Assembly (NCBI GenBank): GCA_028281465.1
Contig: JANQJV010000210.1
Span: forward strand, 1-47,339
Length of the DNA stretch: 47,339 bases
DNA from: Azospirillaceae bacterium
Lineage (GTDB): Bacteria > Pseudomonadota > Alphaproteobacteria > Azospirillales > Azospirillaceae
Direction: 5' to 3'
Shown: positions 1 to 8,462 of the stretch, in pieces
Numbering within the stretch: position 1 is the first letter of the stretch
Layout of the letters: each line of letters opens with the position of its first letter
Made by a program: the position numbers and the translations under genes
Notes under the pieces: model-generated
Seen by the model: only the letters and a program-made list of their open reading frames with translations
Database searches by the model: none
Told to the model about the DNA's origin: nothing

Positions 1-101
1 CCAGCAGCCGGCCGCCAAGATGGCGGCGGTCCAGCCGGCAGGGATGCCGGCGCTCCTCGTTCAGCGCCGAAACCGAACCTGTCGTCAATGCGGGCCATGG
101 G
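1..101 (+). repeat. Dispersed palindromic repeat element, copy 1 (cut by window edge)
   Basis: Positions 1-101 match 13440-13540 with only two mismatches, at positions 10 and 80. The copy holds the right arm of the long inverted repeat seen in full at 13383-13495, plus the tail that starts at the CCGAAACCGAACC motif. The left arm would lie outside the window. It sits just downstream of the histidine kinase gene, in non-coding sequence. Translations through it are artefacts of its GC content. Confidence 0.85.
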
Positions 102-174
102 GATTAGTGTCGCTCCCATCTTTAAGTGGGTTGTCGACCAGCGCGCAGGCGGTCGGCATGGGGGGCGTCGGTGA

Positions 175-3100
175 CTACGCTGCCACTCCCGAATCAGTGC
201 CGGGCAAGGGAAAGCGCACACGCACCGTCGTCCCGACTCCGGGTGTGCTGTCGATGATCAGTCTGCCGCCATGCAGACTGATCAGGCCCTTGACCAGCGA
301 CAGACCAAGACCAGTGCCACCGGCCGCCCGGCTGTAACGGTTGTCGATCTGTTCAAAGGGTCGTAGCACCCGCGGGAGCTGTTCGGCCGGTATGCCGCAG
401 CCGTTGTCGGCGACCCACAGTTCGGTGGCCGGCCCTTCGACTGAGCGAGCGCCCATTGTTACCGAGCCACCACGCTCCGTGAACTTGATCGCATTGGACA
501 ATAAGTTGAACACGATCTGCTTCACCGCCCGTTCGTCGGCCCAGAGGCGCAGACCCGACACCACGTGCTGTGCCGAGAGGCACAAACCGGCCCGCGCGGC
601 CTTTTCTTGCTGCATCACCATGATGCCCGCCAGCATCTGTGCCGGACACAGCCACACCGGATCGATTTCCATGTGCCGGGCTTCGATCTTGGCGATATCA
701 AGGATGTCGTTGATGAGACTGAGGAGGTGCTCGCCAGCATCGTGGATGTAGGTGGCATAAGATCGGCACTGCCGTTCAGAGACAGCGGGATCGGCTCCGT
801 TGATGAGGTCGGAGAAACCGAGGATCGAAGTCAGCGGACTGCGCAGCTCGTGACTCACGCTGGCGAGGAAGTCCGACTTAGCCGCGCTGGCCATTTCGGC
901 CTCCGTGCGGGCCCGTTCCAGATCCTGTTCCAGACCTTTGCGCGCTGTCACATCCGTCGCCATTTCCAGACGGACCCAGCGCTCGTCGGTCCATAGGATC
1001 GCACGCTGCCGGCTTTCGTACCAACGACCTGTCTTGGGGTCCTGGTGCTCCCAGACGGTCGCCGCCGCTGGCCGACCGTCGGCATTGAAGAACACGGCGC
1101 TATTGCAGTTGTCGCAAGGGCCATCCTGGCCACATCGAATGAACTCCCAGCATTTGCGGCCCAGTCCATCCCCGAAGGTTCGCCGGGCGGTGTCATTGGC
1201 GAACAGCACCGCGTACGTATCGAAACTGACAACATAGACGGACGCATCGATGCCATTCAACGCCGCCTCCAAGCGCTCCTGTGCCTCGTGACGGCGCCGA
1301 TCTGCCGCTTTTAGCGCCGTGATGTCGGCGAGCACGGCGAGCGTCAGGGATTCCCGATCCGATGTCGGCGGCAAGGCCGAGACGGTCAGGCGACCCCATA
1401 GGAGCTGTCCGGAAGCGGAGAGGTAGCGTTTGTCGATCCGATAGTGGTGGCGCTCGCCACGCAACAGGCTTTCGAACAGAGCCCGGTCGGTTTCGATATC
1501 GTCCGGATGGGTGACCGCGTCCACGCGTAGCCTACACAGATGGTCCGGCTCGTAGCCCAGAAATTCGCTTAAGGCCGGGTTGACGGCGCGCGGCCGACCG
1601 TCGAACCCAATCAGGGCAATACCGACCCCGGCATGATCAAACACCGCCCGAAAGCGTGCCTCACTGGCGCCAAGCGCCTGTTCCGCCATAACCCGGTTGG
1701 TGATGTCCAGCGCCGCACCATAAACCCGCGTCACTCGGCCCTCTTCCATGACCGGGTCGCCAAAGGCCTGTACGATGCGCTCCGATCCGTCGCTGTGCCG
1801 ATTGACGCGATGGGTCAGTGCATAGGGTTCGCCCACCGTCAACGTGCGGTTGAGAGCCATCTTGATGGTGGGCAGATCGTCCGGATGAGCGAGCCGCTCA
1901 AGCCGCTCGAAATCCAGTCGATCACCACGGATGCCGTGGATTTTCTGCCATTCGCGGGAGACGCTGAATTCGCTTTTGCAAACGTCCAGCTCCCAACTGC
2001 CCAGATGTGCCATGGCTTCAGCCCTGGCCAGGCACGCCTCGCTGCGGCTCAGCGCCCGCTCGATAGTTTTGCGCTCGGTGATATCCATGCCGAAGTAAAG
2101 AATACCGATGGCCTGCCCGCCAACGTTGCGCACAGCCCGGCAGCGCCACCAGATGGTGCGATGGCGGCCATCGGCAGCAACGATCTCGTATTCCAGTCTG
2201 CGCGGCTCCTCGCCGGGTCCTTCGGCCAAAGTCAGCGCCTGGGCCTCAGCCACCATGGAGCGCACGGCGGCCGGCACGAAGGCATCGATGAAGGTCAGCC
2301 CAAGGATGTGCTCACGGGGACATCCCAAGATCTCGCAGCCTCGATCGTTGACAGAGGTGACCACGCCAGCAACGTCGAGACTCAGGACCAGGCCTTCAGA
2401 GACGTCCAAAAACGCCTCGGCCCGATAGCGCTGAGTCACCAGCTCAGCTTCGATGGATCGGCGGTCGGTCACATCAAGCACGGTGCCGGCCAAACAGCAC
2501 ACCTGCCCCTGGGCATCGCGGTGAACGGCACCCTGCACCTCGATGTGACGCAACGTGCCGTCAGGCCGCACGATGCGACATTCCGTTGCGCAGTGCTCGC
2601 CAGATTCAACACTGCGTGCCACATTGGCCTCAACCCGGGCCCGGTCGTCAGGGTGGACCGCCGCCATCGCCGTGCCGTAAGAGGGGAGGATCTGTCCGGG
2701 TTGATAGCCGAAGATGCGGAACTGCTCATCGGACCAATGTACGTGCCCAGTGGGCACGTCCCACGACCAACTACCCAGCCGAGCAGTGGATTCGGCGAGG
2801 CGATGCATCTCATTCGTCCGCCTCAGGGCGCCTATCAGCGGTGCGATGACGTAGGCGGCCAACACCACGCCCAGAAGCACGACCGCGAACACGCCGCCGA
2901 CCAGCCAAACCGCCATGGCGAGATAGGGCGCCCGCAATTCGGACATGTCCATCTTGACGACGACACCCAGGTTCAGCTCCGGCACCGGCGCGTAAACAGC
3001 CATCACAGCGATATCGCGGTGGTCGGGCGTGATCAGCGTGCCAGTGTCGCCGGACAGGGCCAATCGCACGGCTTCCCAAGGACGGCACACCCGGCCTACC

Positions 3101-3549
3101 GCCGAACAGGACCGAGCCATCTTGGGATTGGTTCGATCCGGCCCGTGCATCACGACCCGGTCGCCGGAGCGCCGGGCAATGACCGTCATGCCGGTCCGGC
3201 CGAAGGATCCACGATCGACAAGGCCAGCGACGATGCGCCCAAGCCGATCGTCCCCATCCCCCGATACCGCCTGTCGTGCACTGTCGGGTGCAGACTCGAT
3301 GGCCAAGCGAATCAGCGCGATATCGTGGTGCAGCTTCCGCTGCATCCAAACCGTCTGTTCGTGCAGACCTAGGCTGTACAATACGAAATCCAACGCTGCG
3401 GCTGCAGTCAGCGAAACCACGAGCGACACGGCGATCGCCGTCCATACTCGTCGTCGGCTGTCGGCCGGCCAGTGCTCCGATCCTGACCAGCGCGTCGTCT
3501 GTCCCAACCACATCATTGCCATCCCCATCGACCGGACCGTTGCTTGCAC
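175..3549 (-). CDS. Membrane-bound multi-PAS sensor histidine kinase
   Basis: This encodes a 1124-residue sensor kinase that should autophosphorylate on a histidine and pass the phosphate to an unknown response regulator. Two hydrophobic segments (about residues 36-60 and 210-236) bracket a periplasmic region of about 150 residues that looks like a Cache-type sensor. About five PAS/PAC units follow (about 250-880), with repeated DITxRK-like PAC ends. The HisKA box SHELRSP starts at residue 899, so the phospho-accepting histidine is H900. The ATPase domain shows an N box around N1019, DNGCG at about 1048 and a GGTGLGLSL G2 box. There is no receiver domain and no regulator gene nearby, so the kinase is an orphan. 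The first possible start is a GTG. ATG codons at residues 8 and 10 are alternatives, and none has a strong Shine-Dalgarno sequence. Confidence 0.93.
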   Translation of the reverse strand: MQATVRSMGMAMMWLGQTTRWSGSEHWPADSRRRVWTAIAVSLVVSLTAAAALDFVLYSLGLHEQTVWMQRKLHHDIALIRLAIESAPDSARQAVSGDGDDRLGRIVAGLVDRGSFGRTGMTVIARRSGDRVVMHGPDRTNPKMARSCSAVGRVCRPWEAVRLALSGDTGTLITPDHRDIAVMAVYAPVPELNLGVVVKMDMSELRAPYLAMAVWLVGGVFAVVLLGVVLAAYVIAPLIGALRRTNEMHRLAESTARLGSWSWDVPTGHVHWSDEQFRIFGYQPGQILPSYGTAMAAVHPDDRARVEANVARSVESGEHCATECRIVRPDGTLRHIEVQGAVHRDAQGQVCCLAGTVLDVTDRRSIEAELVTQRYRAEAFLDVSEGLVLSLDVAGVVTSVNDRGCEILGCPREHILGLTFIDAFVPAAVRSMVAEAQALTLAEGPGEEPRRLEYEIVAADGRHRTIWWRCRAVRNVGGQAIGILYFGMDITERKTIERALSRSEACLARAEAMAHLGSWELDVCKSEFSVSREWQKIHGIRGDRLDFERLERLAHPDDLPTIKMALNRTLTVGEPYALTHRVNRHSDGSERIVQAFGDPVMEEGRVTRVYGAALDITNRVMAEQALGASEARFRAVFDHAGVGIALIGFDGRPRAVNPALSEFLGYEPDHLCRLRVDAVTHPDDIETDRALFESLLRGERHHYRIDKRYLSASGQLLWGRLTVSALPPTSDRESLTLAVLADITALKAADRRRHEAQERLEAALNGIDASVYVVSFDTYAVLFANDTARRTFGDGLGRKCWEFIRCGQDGPCDNCNSAVFFNADGRPAAATVWEHQDPKTGRWYESRQRAILWTDERWVRLEMATDVTARKGLEQDLERARTEAEMASAAKSDFLASVSHELRSPLTSILGFSDLINGADPAVSERQCRSYATYIHDAGEHLLSLINDILDIAKIEARHMEIDPVWLCPAQMLAGIMVMQQEKAARAGLCLSAQHVVSGLRLWADERAVKQIVFNLLSNAIKFTERGGSVTMGARSVEGPATELWVADNGCGIPAEQLPRVLRPFEQIDNRYSRAAGGTGLGLSLVKGLISLHGGRLIIDSTPGVGTTVRVRFPLPGTDSGVAA

Positions 3550-4111
3550 CGGTCCAATCCGTCTTCACACCAAGACGATTGGGACGGCGACGACACGGTC
3601 GTTCATCCCGTTGCTCTCCGCGGGCTTCCAGGAGCCATAGGGGGCAGGAGCCATAGAGGGAATGAAACAGGCCCTTACCATGGACAAGCGGGCCGCTCCT
3701 GTCGAAGGGGATGGATGGGCATTCTCTGCCGTATACGCTCCTGATTATTTCGTACGGAACATCCGAGTTCTGAATTCCGATGCGCTCTATGACTATATGA
3801 TGCTGCCGCAACCCACCACCGACAATCCGATTAGAACCGAAGAAACGACAACCATATTGTGATCAATGGAAATAATGACATCGTATCAATCACTTTTCAG
3901 CGCGACGATAATCGGCGCTTTGGTCAGTTTCCTAGCGTTACCCACCTCGGATTGGAAGCGATTGACGACGCACCGGCTCACAACGAGATAGCCACCAAGT
4001 AGAATTATTGTGCGGCGACACCCGTCCCGGCCGGAGCTGTGCCCACGAACGGCACCTGTCCACGCGCGCCACCGTCCGACGGTACGCCGACGCAACACTC
4101 ACGTGGCATCG
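3550..4111. other. Intergenic stretch between kinase and thioesterase genes
   Basis: This 562-base stretch is richer in A and T than its surroundings from about 3700 to 4000. It should hold the promoter of the minus-strand kinase, but no clear -35/-10 pair stands out. An 11-base direct repeat, AGGAGCCATAG, occurs at 3630-3640 and 3646-3656, just before a doubtful small reading frame (3662-3862). Nothing else recognisable is present. Confidence 0.5.
3662..3862 (+). CDS. Doubtful small hypothetical protein
   Basis: A 66-codon frame starts with ATG at 3662. The purine run AGAGGGA abuts the ATG, which is too close for a normal ribosome binding site. Residue 7 is a second methionine. The product is soluble-looking, rich in tyrosine and threonine at its end, and has no recognisable domain. 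Its lower GC content differs from neighbouring genes, which could mean recent arrival or simply non-coding DNA. It is divergent from the kinase and stands alone. Confidence 0.3.
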   Translation: MKQALTMDKRAAPVEGDGWAFSAVYAPDYFVRNIRVLNSDALYDYMMLPQPTTDNPIRTEETTTIL

Positions 4112-4543
4112 TCAGGTCCGCGATATCGCATCCATCGACGCCGTGGCGTTGCGGCGCAGCGTGTCGGTAAGCGGCATGGCGCGGCGGGCACCAAGGTCGA
4201 ACTGCACCGTCACCGCCTCAAGGGTGGCCGATAGTGTGCCGGTGCCAGAGTTGTATAACTCGTGGAATGTGGTCAGAGATTTCGTGCCGACGGAGCGCAC
4301 GCGGCTGACCACATGAGCCAAATCGCCGGCGAGCAGTTCACTCTTGTACTCGACCGTATGCTTGACGTCGGCGATGCCAATTCCCTGGCTACGCATTTCC
4401 GCGGCATTGAAGCCGAGCTTGAGGAAGGTATGCCACTCAGCCTGATCGAAGAATGCTATATACCCTGTGATGTTGAGGTGTCCATTGGCATCGCATTGTG
4501 CTGGATACACAATACCGCGATAGGTCTCCATCACCCATTCCAA
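4112..4543 (-). CDS. Acyl-CoA thioesterase, 4HBT hotdog-fold family
   Basis: The 143-residue protein has the size and pattern of the 4-hydroxybenzoyl-CoA thioesterase (YbgC-like) family, which hydrolyses acyl-CoA to free acid and CoA in the cytoplasm. Residues 17-24 (CDANGHLN) correspond to the family's D-x-x-G-H-x-N active-site block, with D18, H22 and N24. The hydrophobic helix of the hotdog fold follows directly. The family usually has tyrosine before this block; here it is glutamine-cysteine. The substrate cannot be read from the sequence. ATG at 4543 was taken as the start; Met5 is an alternative. It is a single gene in the same direction as the small gene upstream at 4669-4878. Confidence 0.82.
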   Translation of the reverse strand: MEWVMETYRGIVYPAQCDANGHLNITGYIAFFDQAEWHTFLKLGFNAAEMRSQGIGIADVKHTVEYKSELLAGDLAHVVSRVRSVGTKSLTTFHELYNSGTGTLSATLEAVTVQFDLGARRAMPLTDTLRRNATASMDAISRT

Positions 4544-4668
4544 ACGAGGTAATCCGCATTGCCGCTATGATCCGGTGCACCCTAGACCGCTCACTGGCAA
4601 CGCCCCTTTGTCGCTAACAGGTGCCCAGCACACCACCGGCCCAACCGGCGGGTCGGATCGAACCGATG

Positions 4669-4878
4669 TCAGACACTAATGTTCAGGGTCTGGCCGCGGT
4701 TTTGGTCGACGGGCACGCTAAATCCCGTGCCACCCGTCCCCGCCACGCCCGCGGTCTGTTGCTCGTCCTCAGGGCGCACTGCACCGGACTGCTGTACCTC
4801 GGCTCCTTGGGAGACATTTGGCTGTGGCCGGGTGCCAAAGCTGGCACCGACTTGACTGGATGCAACTCCCTCAATCAT
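4669..4878 (-). CDS. Small hypothetical protein with strong ribosome binding site
   Basis: This is a 69-residue protein of low complexity, rich in Gln, Gly, Val and Thr, with no signal peptide, membrane segment or known domain. It ends in RGQTLNISV. The case for a real gene is the start region: on the minus strand a perfect AAGGAG (4885-4890) lies six bases before ATG 4878. An upstream ATG at 4883 is out of frame and stops at once. The composition suggests an intrinsically disordered polypeptide. I do not recognise a function. Confidence 0.6.
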   Translation of the reverse strand: MIEGVASSQVGASFGTRPQPNVSQGAEVQQSGAVRPEDEQQTAGVAGTGGTGFSVPVDQNRGQTLNISV

Positions 4879-5001
4879 GGCATGCTCCTTGAAACCGGCG
4901 CGGAGAGGCGATCAAGGCACCGGTACATTCACAGTTCTTTAAGTAGTCCATAGTCTTTCGGAGAATATCAGAGTCTTCCCTGCCCTGCCAACACTCTCGC
5001 G

Positions 5002-5922
5002 TCATTGTGAGCTTGAGGATGGTCCCGGCGGTGCATCCGGCGCGCAGGCTTCGGTGAGAACCCAAGCACTGAAGGCCGCCACTTTCGGCCGCTGGAACGA
5101 TCGGTCCGGTGCGACCAAAAAATAGGCGAAATCGCCGGGCACGCTGAACGCGAATGGCCGCACCAACCGCCCGGCATCCAGGTCATCGGCAGCCAGCACC
5201 CCCCGGGCCAACGCAACCCCTTGTCCGTTCACGGCAGCCTGCAAAACCAGGGCAGAATCGGTGAAGCGTGGTCCGCGCTGGGCATCCACACCGGTCACAC
5301 CGGCAATGGCGAGCCAGGCGTCCCACGTCACTAGGTAATCGTCATGCAGCAACGTCTGGTGGGCCAGGTCTTCCGGCCGACGCAGCGACGGGGTTCCCTC
5401 CATCAATGCCGGGCTGCACACGGGAAACACTTCTTCTCGCAAAACAAACCGCGACGCCAGACCCGGCCAGTGCCCAAGACCGAATCGGATGGCAACGTCA
5501 ATGTCGTCGCGGCTGAAGTCGACAAGGTCGCGCGTCGTGGTCAACAGCACATCGATATCCGGATGCAGATGCTGGAAGCGCTGCAGCCGCATGACCAACC
5601 AGCGGGCGGCAAAGGATGGCAGTGTGCTCACCTTGAGCGGCCCAGTGGCATCGTCGCGGCCTAGGTCCGCTGTCGCACGCGCAATCCGCTCCAGCGCGTC
5701 GTGGATGGTCGGCAGATAGACCTGACCGGCCTCGGTCAACCGCAGGGCCCGCGGCAGACGACGGAACAGGGCCAGGCCCAGGTGCGCCTCCAATGCCTTG
5801 ATCTGATGGCTGACCGCCGCCTGGGTGACATTGAGTTCCGCAGCGGCCTTGGTGAAACTCAGGTGCCGTGCGGCGGCCTCAAAGACGCGAAGTGCATTCA
5901 ATGGCGGCATCCGGCGGTCCAT
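5002..5922 (-). CDS. LysR-family transcriptional regulator, GcvA-like
   Basis: This 306-residue regulator has an N-terminal winged helix-turn-helix (about 6-65, with TKAAAELNVTQAAVSHQIKALE) and a LysR substrate-binding domain. The opening PPLNALRVFEAAARHLSFT is typical of the GcvA/AmpR subgroup, as is the DDIDVAIRFG segment of the effector domain. The start at 5922 is supported by AGGAGG four bases upstream of the first G-run on the minus strand. The gene is divergent from a DUF1127 gene, and a short palindrome lies 18 bases before its start. The likely target is the intergenic region or its own promoter. The effector is unknown. Confidence 0.92.
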   Translation of the reverse strand: MDRRMPPLNALRVFEAAARHLSFTKAAAELNVTQAAVSHQIKALEAHLGLALFRRLPRALRLTEAGQVYLPTIHDALERIARATADLGRDDATGPLKVSTLPSFAARWLVMRLQRFQHLHPDIDVLLTTTRDLVDFSRDDIDVAIRFGLGHWPGLASRFVLREEVFPVCSPALMEGTPSLRRPEDLAHQTLLHDDYLVTWDAWLAIAGVTGVDAQRGPRFTDSALVLQAAVNGQGVALARGVLAADDLDAGRLVRPFAFSVPGDFAYFLVAPDRSFQRPKVAAFSAWVLTEACAPDAPPGPSSSSQ

Positions 5923-5938
5923 GCCCCCTCCTGGTCAA

Positions 5939-5950
5939 TTAGAATTTCTA
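5939..5950. promoter_or_regulatory. Possible LysR/GcvA-type operator
   Basis: The sequence TAGAATTTCTA (5940-5950) is an inverted repeat with five-base arms around a single base. On the minus strand it is followed by CTAAT, the core reported for GcvA recognition. It lies 18 bases upstream of the LysR start, where autoregulatory sites usually are. The length is short and chance occurrence is possible. Confidence 0.35.
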
Positions 5951-6073
5951 GGTCGTCACATAAAAAAGCATCGTTTGTGAAGTGGATCGATTCGTTCGAC
6001 AACTTGGTCGGACGACCGCAGAGACACAGGGACACTGGACCGAACGAGGGTGGGAAAAGAAAGGGATTCTCGC

Positions 6074-6301
6074 ATGAACAACAGTATGGCATACTGGCGC
6101 CGTGATGGTCGGGCTGACACAAGGCCTGTGGCCGGCTTGGCACGCGCCCTAATGCGCACACATGATGTGGTCTCAACCTGGCTGGAGCGTGCTCGGCAGC
6201 GCCGGATCTTGGCCGCTCTGGATGATGTGCGGCTGCGCGATGTCGGGTTGTCCCGGGCGGATGCACACCGGGAAACCTGCAAACCATTCTGGCGGCCATA
6301 G
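6074..6301 (+). CDS. DUF1127 (YjiS-like) small protein
   Basis: This 75-residue basic protein has the DUF1127 pattern in its second half: an Arg-rich helix (ARQRRILAALDD) followed by RLRDVGLSRADA. Alphaproteobacteria carry many such proteins. Some small ones bind RNA and tune phosphate or metabolic gene expression, but no role can be assigned here. The frame is also open from a GTG at 6050. ATG 6074, with an AAGGGA-type ribosome binding site, is preferred. It is divergent from the LysR regulator, which may control it. Confidence 0.75.
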   Translation: MNNSMAYWRRDGRADTRPVAGLARALMRTHDVVSTWLERARQRRILAALDDVRLRDVGLSRADAHRETCKPFWRP

Positions 6302-6422
6302 CGGCTGCAACGGGTGCATCGGCTTGATTGCCGTCTGGCACTCCCCTACTTTGGGGTGAAGGGTGGAACGCCCTGCCACGACCACACGCGGGGGCGGGGC
6401 GCACAGCACAGGAGAAGCCACG

Positions 6423-6806
6423 ATGGCCATGCCGGATAGCGCGGACCGGACGGCTCTGACGGCGGTTCATCCGCCACGTCATTTCGGCATCACCGACCGG
6501 GCGGCACGTCGGGTTGCCGAACTACGCATCCAGGAGGGGAACGACACGACATTGCTGCGCGTGTCGGTATCGGGCGGTGGCTGCTCAGGTTTCCAGTATG
6601 GCTTCAGCTTTGACGACACGGTGAATGAGGACGACATTGTGTTCGAGCATCTGGATACCAGAGTGGTGGTGGACGATTGTTCGCTCGACCTTTTGGATGG
6701 CGCGGAGCTGGACTTCGTCGAAGACCTGGTGGGATCGTCCTTTCAGGTGCGTAACCCGAACGCCACATCATCCTGCGGCTGCGGCTCCTCCTTCGCCCTC
6801 GGTTGA
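6423..6806 (+). CDS. erpA: ErpA/IscA-type iron-sulfur cluster insertion protein
   Basis: This A-type carrier receives [Fe-S] clusters from a scaffold and delivers them to apoproteins. The three ligand cysteines are in SGGGCSGFQY and SSCGCGSSF near the end. The frame is open from a GTG at 6363, but ATG 6423 follows AGGAG by eight bases. That gives 127 residues, close to the 107-120 expected for the family. The stop codon is immediately followed by the ATG of exonuclease III, an arrangement common in alphaproteobacteria. The next five genes are in the same direction and may share transcripts. Confidence 0.92.
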   Translation: MAMPDSADRTALTAVHPPRHFGITDRAARRVAELRIQEGNDTTLLRVSVSGGGCSGFQYGFSFDDTVNEDDIVFEHLDTRVVVDDCSLDLLDGAELDFVEDLVGSSFQVRNPNATSSCGCGSSFALG

Positions 6807-7598
6807 ATGCCTCGCCTGGCCACCTGGAACGTCAATTCGATCAAGGCACGCCTCGCCAGCGTCCTTGCCTGGGTTGAGGACGTGCAACCGGACATCCTGC
6901 TGCTGCAGGAATTGAAGTGCGAAGCGGCAGGCTTTCCGGCTGACCGTTTTGAGGCACTCGGGTACCAGGCTGCGGTGGTCGGACAGAAATCGTACAACGG
7001 CGTGGCCTTGCTCGCCCGTGCACCAATCGAGGACCGGTTGGAGCAACTGCCGGGCGACGCCGATGATAGGCAGGCGCGCTATGTGGAAGCCACCATCGGC
7101 GACCTGCGCGTCGCGTCCTTGTATCTGCCCAACGGCAATCCGCCGGAGACATCGAAGTATCCCTACAAACTGGCGTGGATGGCGCGTCTCAGGCGGCATG
7201 CGGCAGATCTGCTCACCAACGGTCGACCTGTCGTGCTCGGCGGCGACTACAATGTCATCCCCGAACCGATCGACGTTTATGACCCGGACGGCTGGCGTGG
7301 TGACGCCTTGTTCCGCCTAGAGACCCGGGCGGCATACCGAACCGTGCTGCATCTCGGCTTCACCGAAGCCTATCGGGCGCTGCACGCGCACCGTCCTGGG
7401 GATGTGCCCGCCTATACATTCTGGGATTATCAGGGCGGACGTTGGCCACGCGATGAAGGTCTCCGCATCGATCACTTCCTGCTATCGCCGCAGGCCGCGG
7501 ACCTGTTGCAGGCGTGCACCATCGACCGTCGCCCACGCGCCTGGGATAAGGCGTCAGATCACACCCCAGTGGTGTTGGAATTAGCATCGGGTGTATGA
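6807..7598 (+). CDS. xth: Exodeoxyribonuclease III
   Basis: This 263-residue exonuclease/AP endonuclease of base-excision repair has the expected motifs of the exonuclease-endonuclease-phosphatase fold: ATWNVNSIKARL at the start, LQELK (catalytic Glu), GDYNVIPEPIDVY, LRIDHFLLS and the terminal SDHTPVVLEL (catalytic His). Its length is normal for the family. It starts with no gap after erpA, so the two are translationally adjacent. It is magnesium dependent and acts in the cytoplasm on abasic sites and 3' ends. Confidence 0.95.
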   Translation: MPRLATWNVNSIKARLASVLAWVEDVQPDILLLQELKCEAAGFPADRFEALGYQAAVVGQKSYNGVALLARAPIEDRLEQLPGDADDRQARYVEATIGDLRVASLYLPNGNPPETSKYPYKLAWMARLRRHAADLLTNGRPVVLGGDYNVIPEPIDVYDPDGWRGDALFRLETRAAYRTVLHLGFTEAYRALHAHRPGDVPAYTFWDYQGGRWPRDEGLRIDHFLLSPQAADLLQACTIDRRPRAWDKASDHTPVVLELASGV

Positions 7599-7658
7599 TC
7601 CAAGACAGTGTGCGTTGCCATTCAGCCAGCGCGCGTGACCGGTGTTTCACGATGGCCC

Positions 7659-8462
7659 ATGTCCGATGTCTCCGAGCGGCCTGGTAAGGTACGCCCCTCC
7701 CCGTTCGCTTCCCTCTTGAGGCGCTTCAAGCCGGAACTGCCCACGTTGCCGCTCATGTGCACCGTGAGCGGGCCGCGCTTACGCTCTCTGGTGGAAGATG
7801 ACCGGCTCGTGCCGCAGCCGTCGAATATGTTCGATGAGCTATTGCTGGTTCTGTCCTATGGCCGTCCGGTCTACCAGCCGTTCACTGGCCGGATCGAACC
7901 GGAATGCAATTCGTTCTGTCCGGTCGTGCTGATTCTGGACGGGGGCCTCGCCGAGTTCGCCGCGCGCATCTTCCCCTTCGTCGGTGCCGCATGGAGCGAT
8001 CGGTCCGATCGACCGGAAGAATGGCGGGGACGACAGCTCGAAGAGTTCGATCTGGCCGGCTTGAAACAAGCACCGAGCCGGGCGGTCAGCGCCTTCTACG
8101 GCGCAAATCAGCGCTATCTCATGGCCGCTCCGGAACCACACCGGCATCTGGCGAAACGTCGTTTCCGCGCCTTGGAACCCTATGTGCAGTGGCTGAACGA
8201 AATCGACGCGCAGGACGAGCGGCGTCCGGCAACCTTCGAGTTGCAATTTCGCGAACCGATCAATTTGTCAGAACACATGCAGGCCATCGTAGCGCCGACA
8301 CATTACTTGAGTGACCGCATCATCGCCGACTTCATAATTTCGTTCAATGTTAAGGCTTATGCCTATAGTTACTTCGGAGGCCGCGCCAATCTGTATACCT
8401 CGCTGATCGATCAGCTAACGTTGGCCCATGTGAAGAGCCGGGGACTGGTCTACCATGAGTGA
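7659..8462 (+). CDS. Conserved-looking protein of unknown function, upstream partner
   Basis: I do not recognise this 267-residue soluble protein. It lacks a signal peptide and membrane segments and has no obvious nucleotide-binding or metal motif. It has a hydrophobic core block (PVVLILDGGLAEFAARIFPFVGAAW) and an aromatic tail region (FNVKAYAYSYFGGRANLYTS). The frame is open from a GTG at 7608, and ATG 7659 is chosen without a convincing ribosome binding site for either. It overlaps the next gene by eight bases, so the two are probably co-translated partners. The GC-rich third codon positions fit a resident gene. Confidence 0.8.
   Translation: MSDVSERPGKVRPSPFASLLRRFKPELPTLPLMCTVSGPRLRSLVEDDRLVPQPSNMFDELLLVLSYGRPVYQPFTGRIEPECNSFCPVVLILDGGLAEFAARIFPFVGAAWSDRSDRPEEWRGRQLEEFDLAGLKQAPSRAVSAFYGANQRYLMAAPEPHRHLAKRRFRALEPYVQWLNEIDAQDERRPATFELQFREPINLSEHMQAIVAPTHYLSDRIIADFIISFNVKAYAYSYFGGRANLYTSLIDQLTLAHVKSRGLVYHE

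Noticed and set aside
1633..3372. A 579-codon open frame on the plus strand opposite the histidine kinase.
   Set aside because: It is the antisense of a clear kinase gene with all catalytic motifs; GC-rich coding DNA gives long antisense frames. The same holds for 16827-19421, 22507-23943 and 37399-39573.
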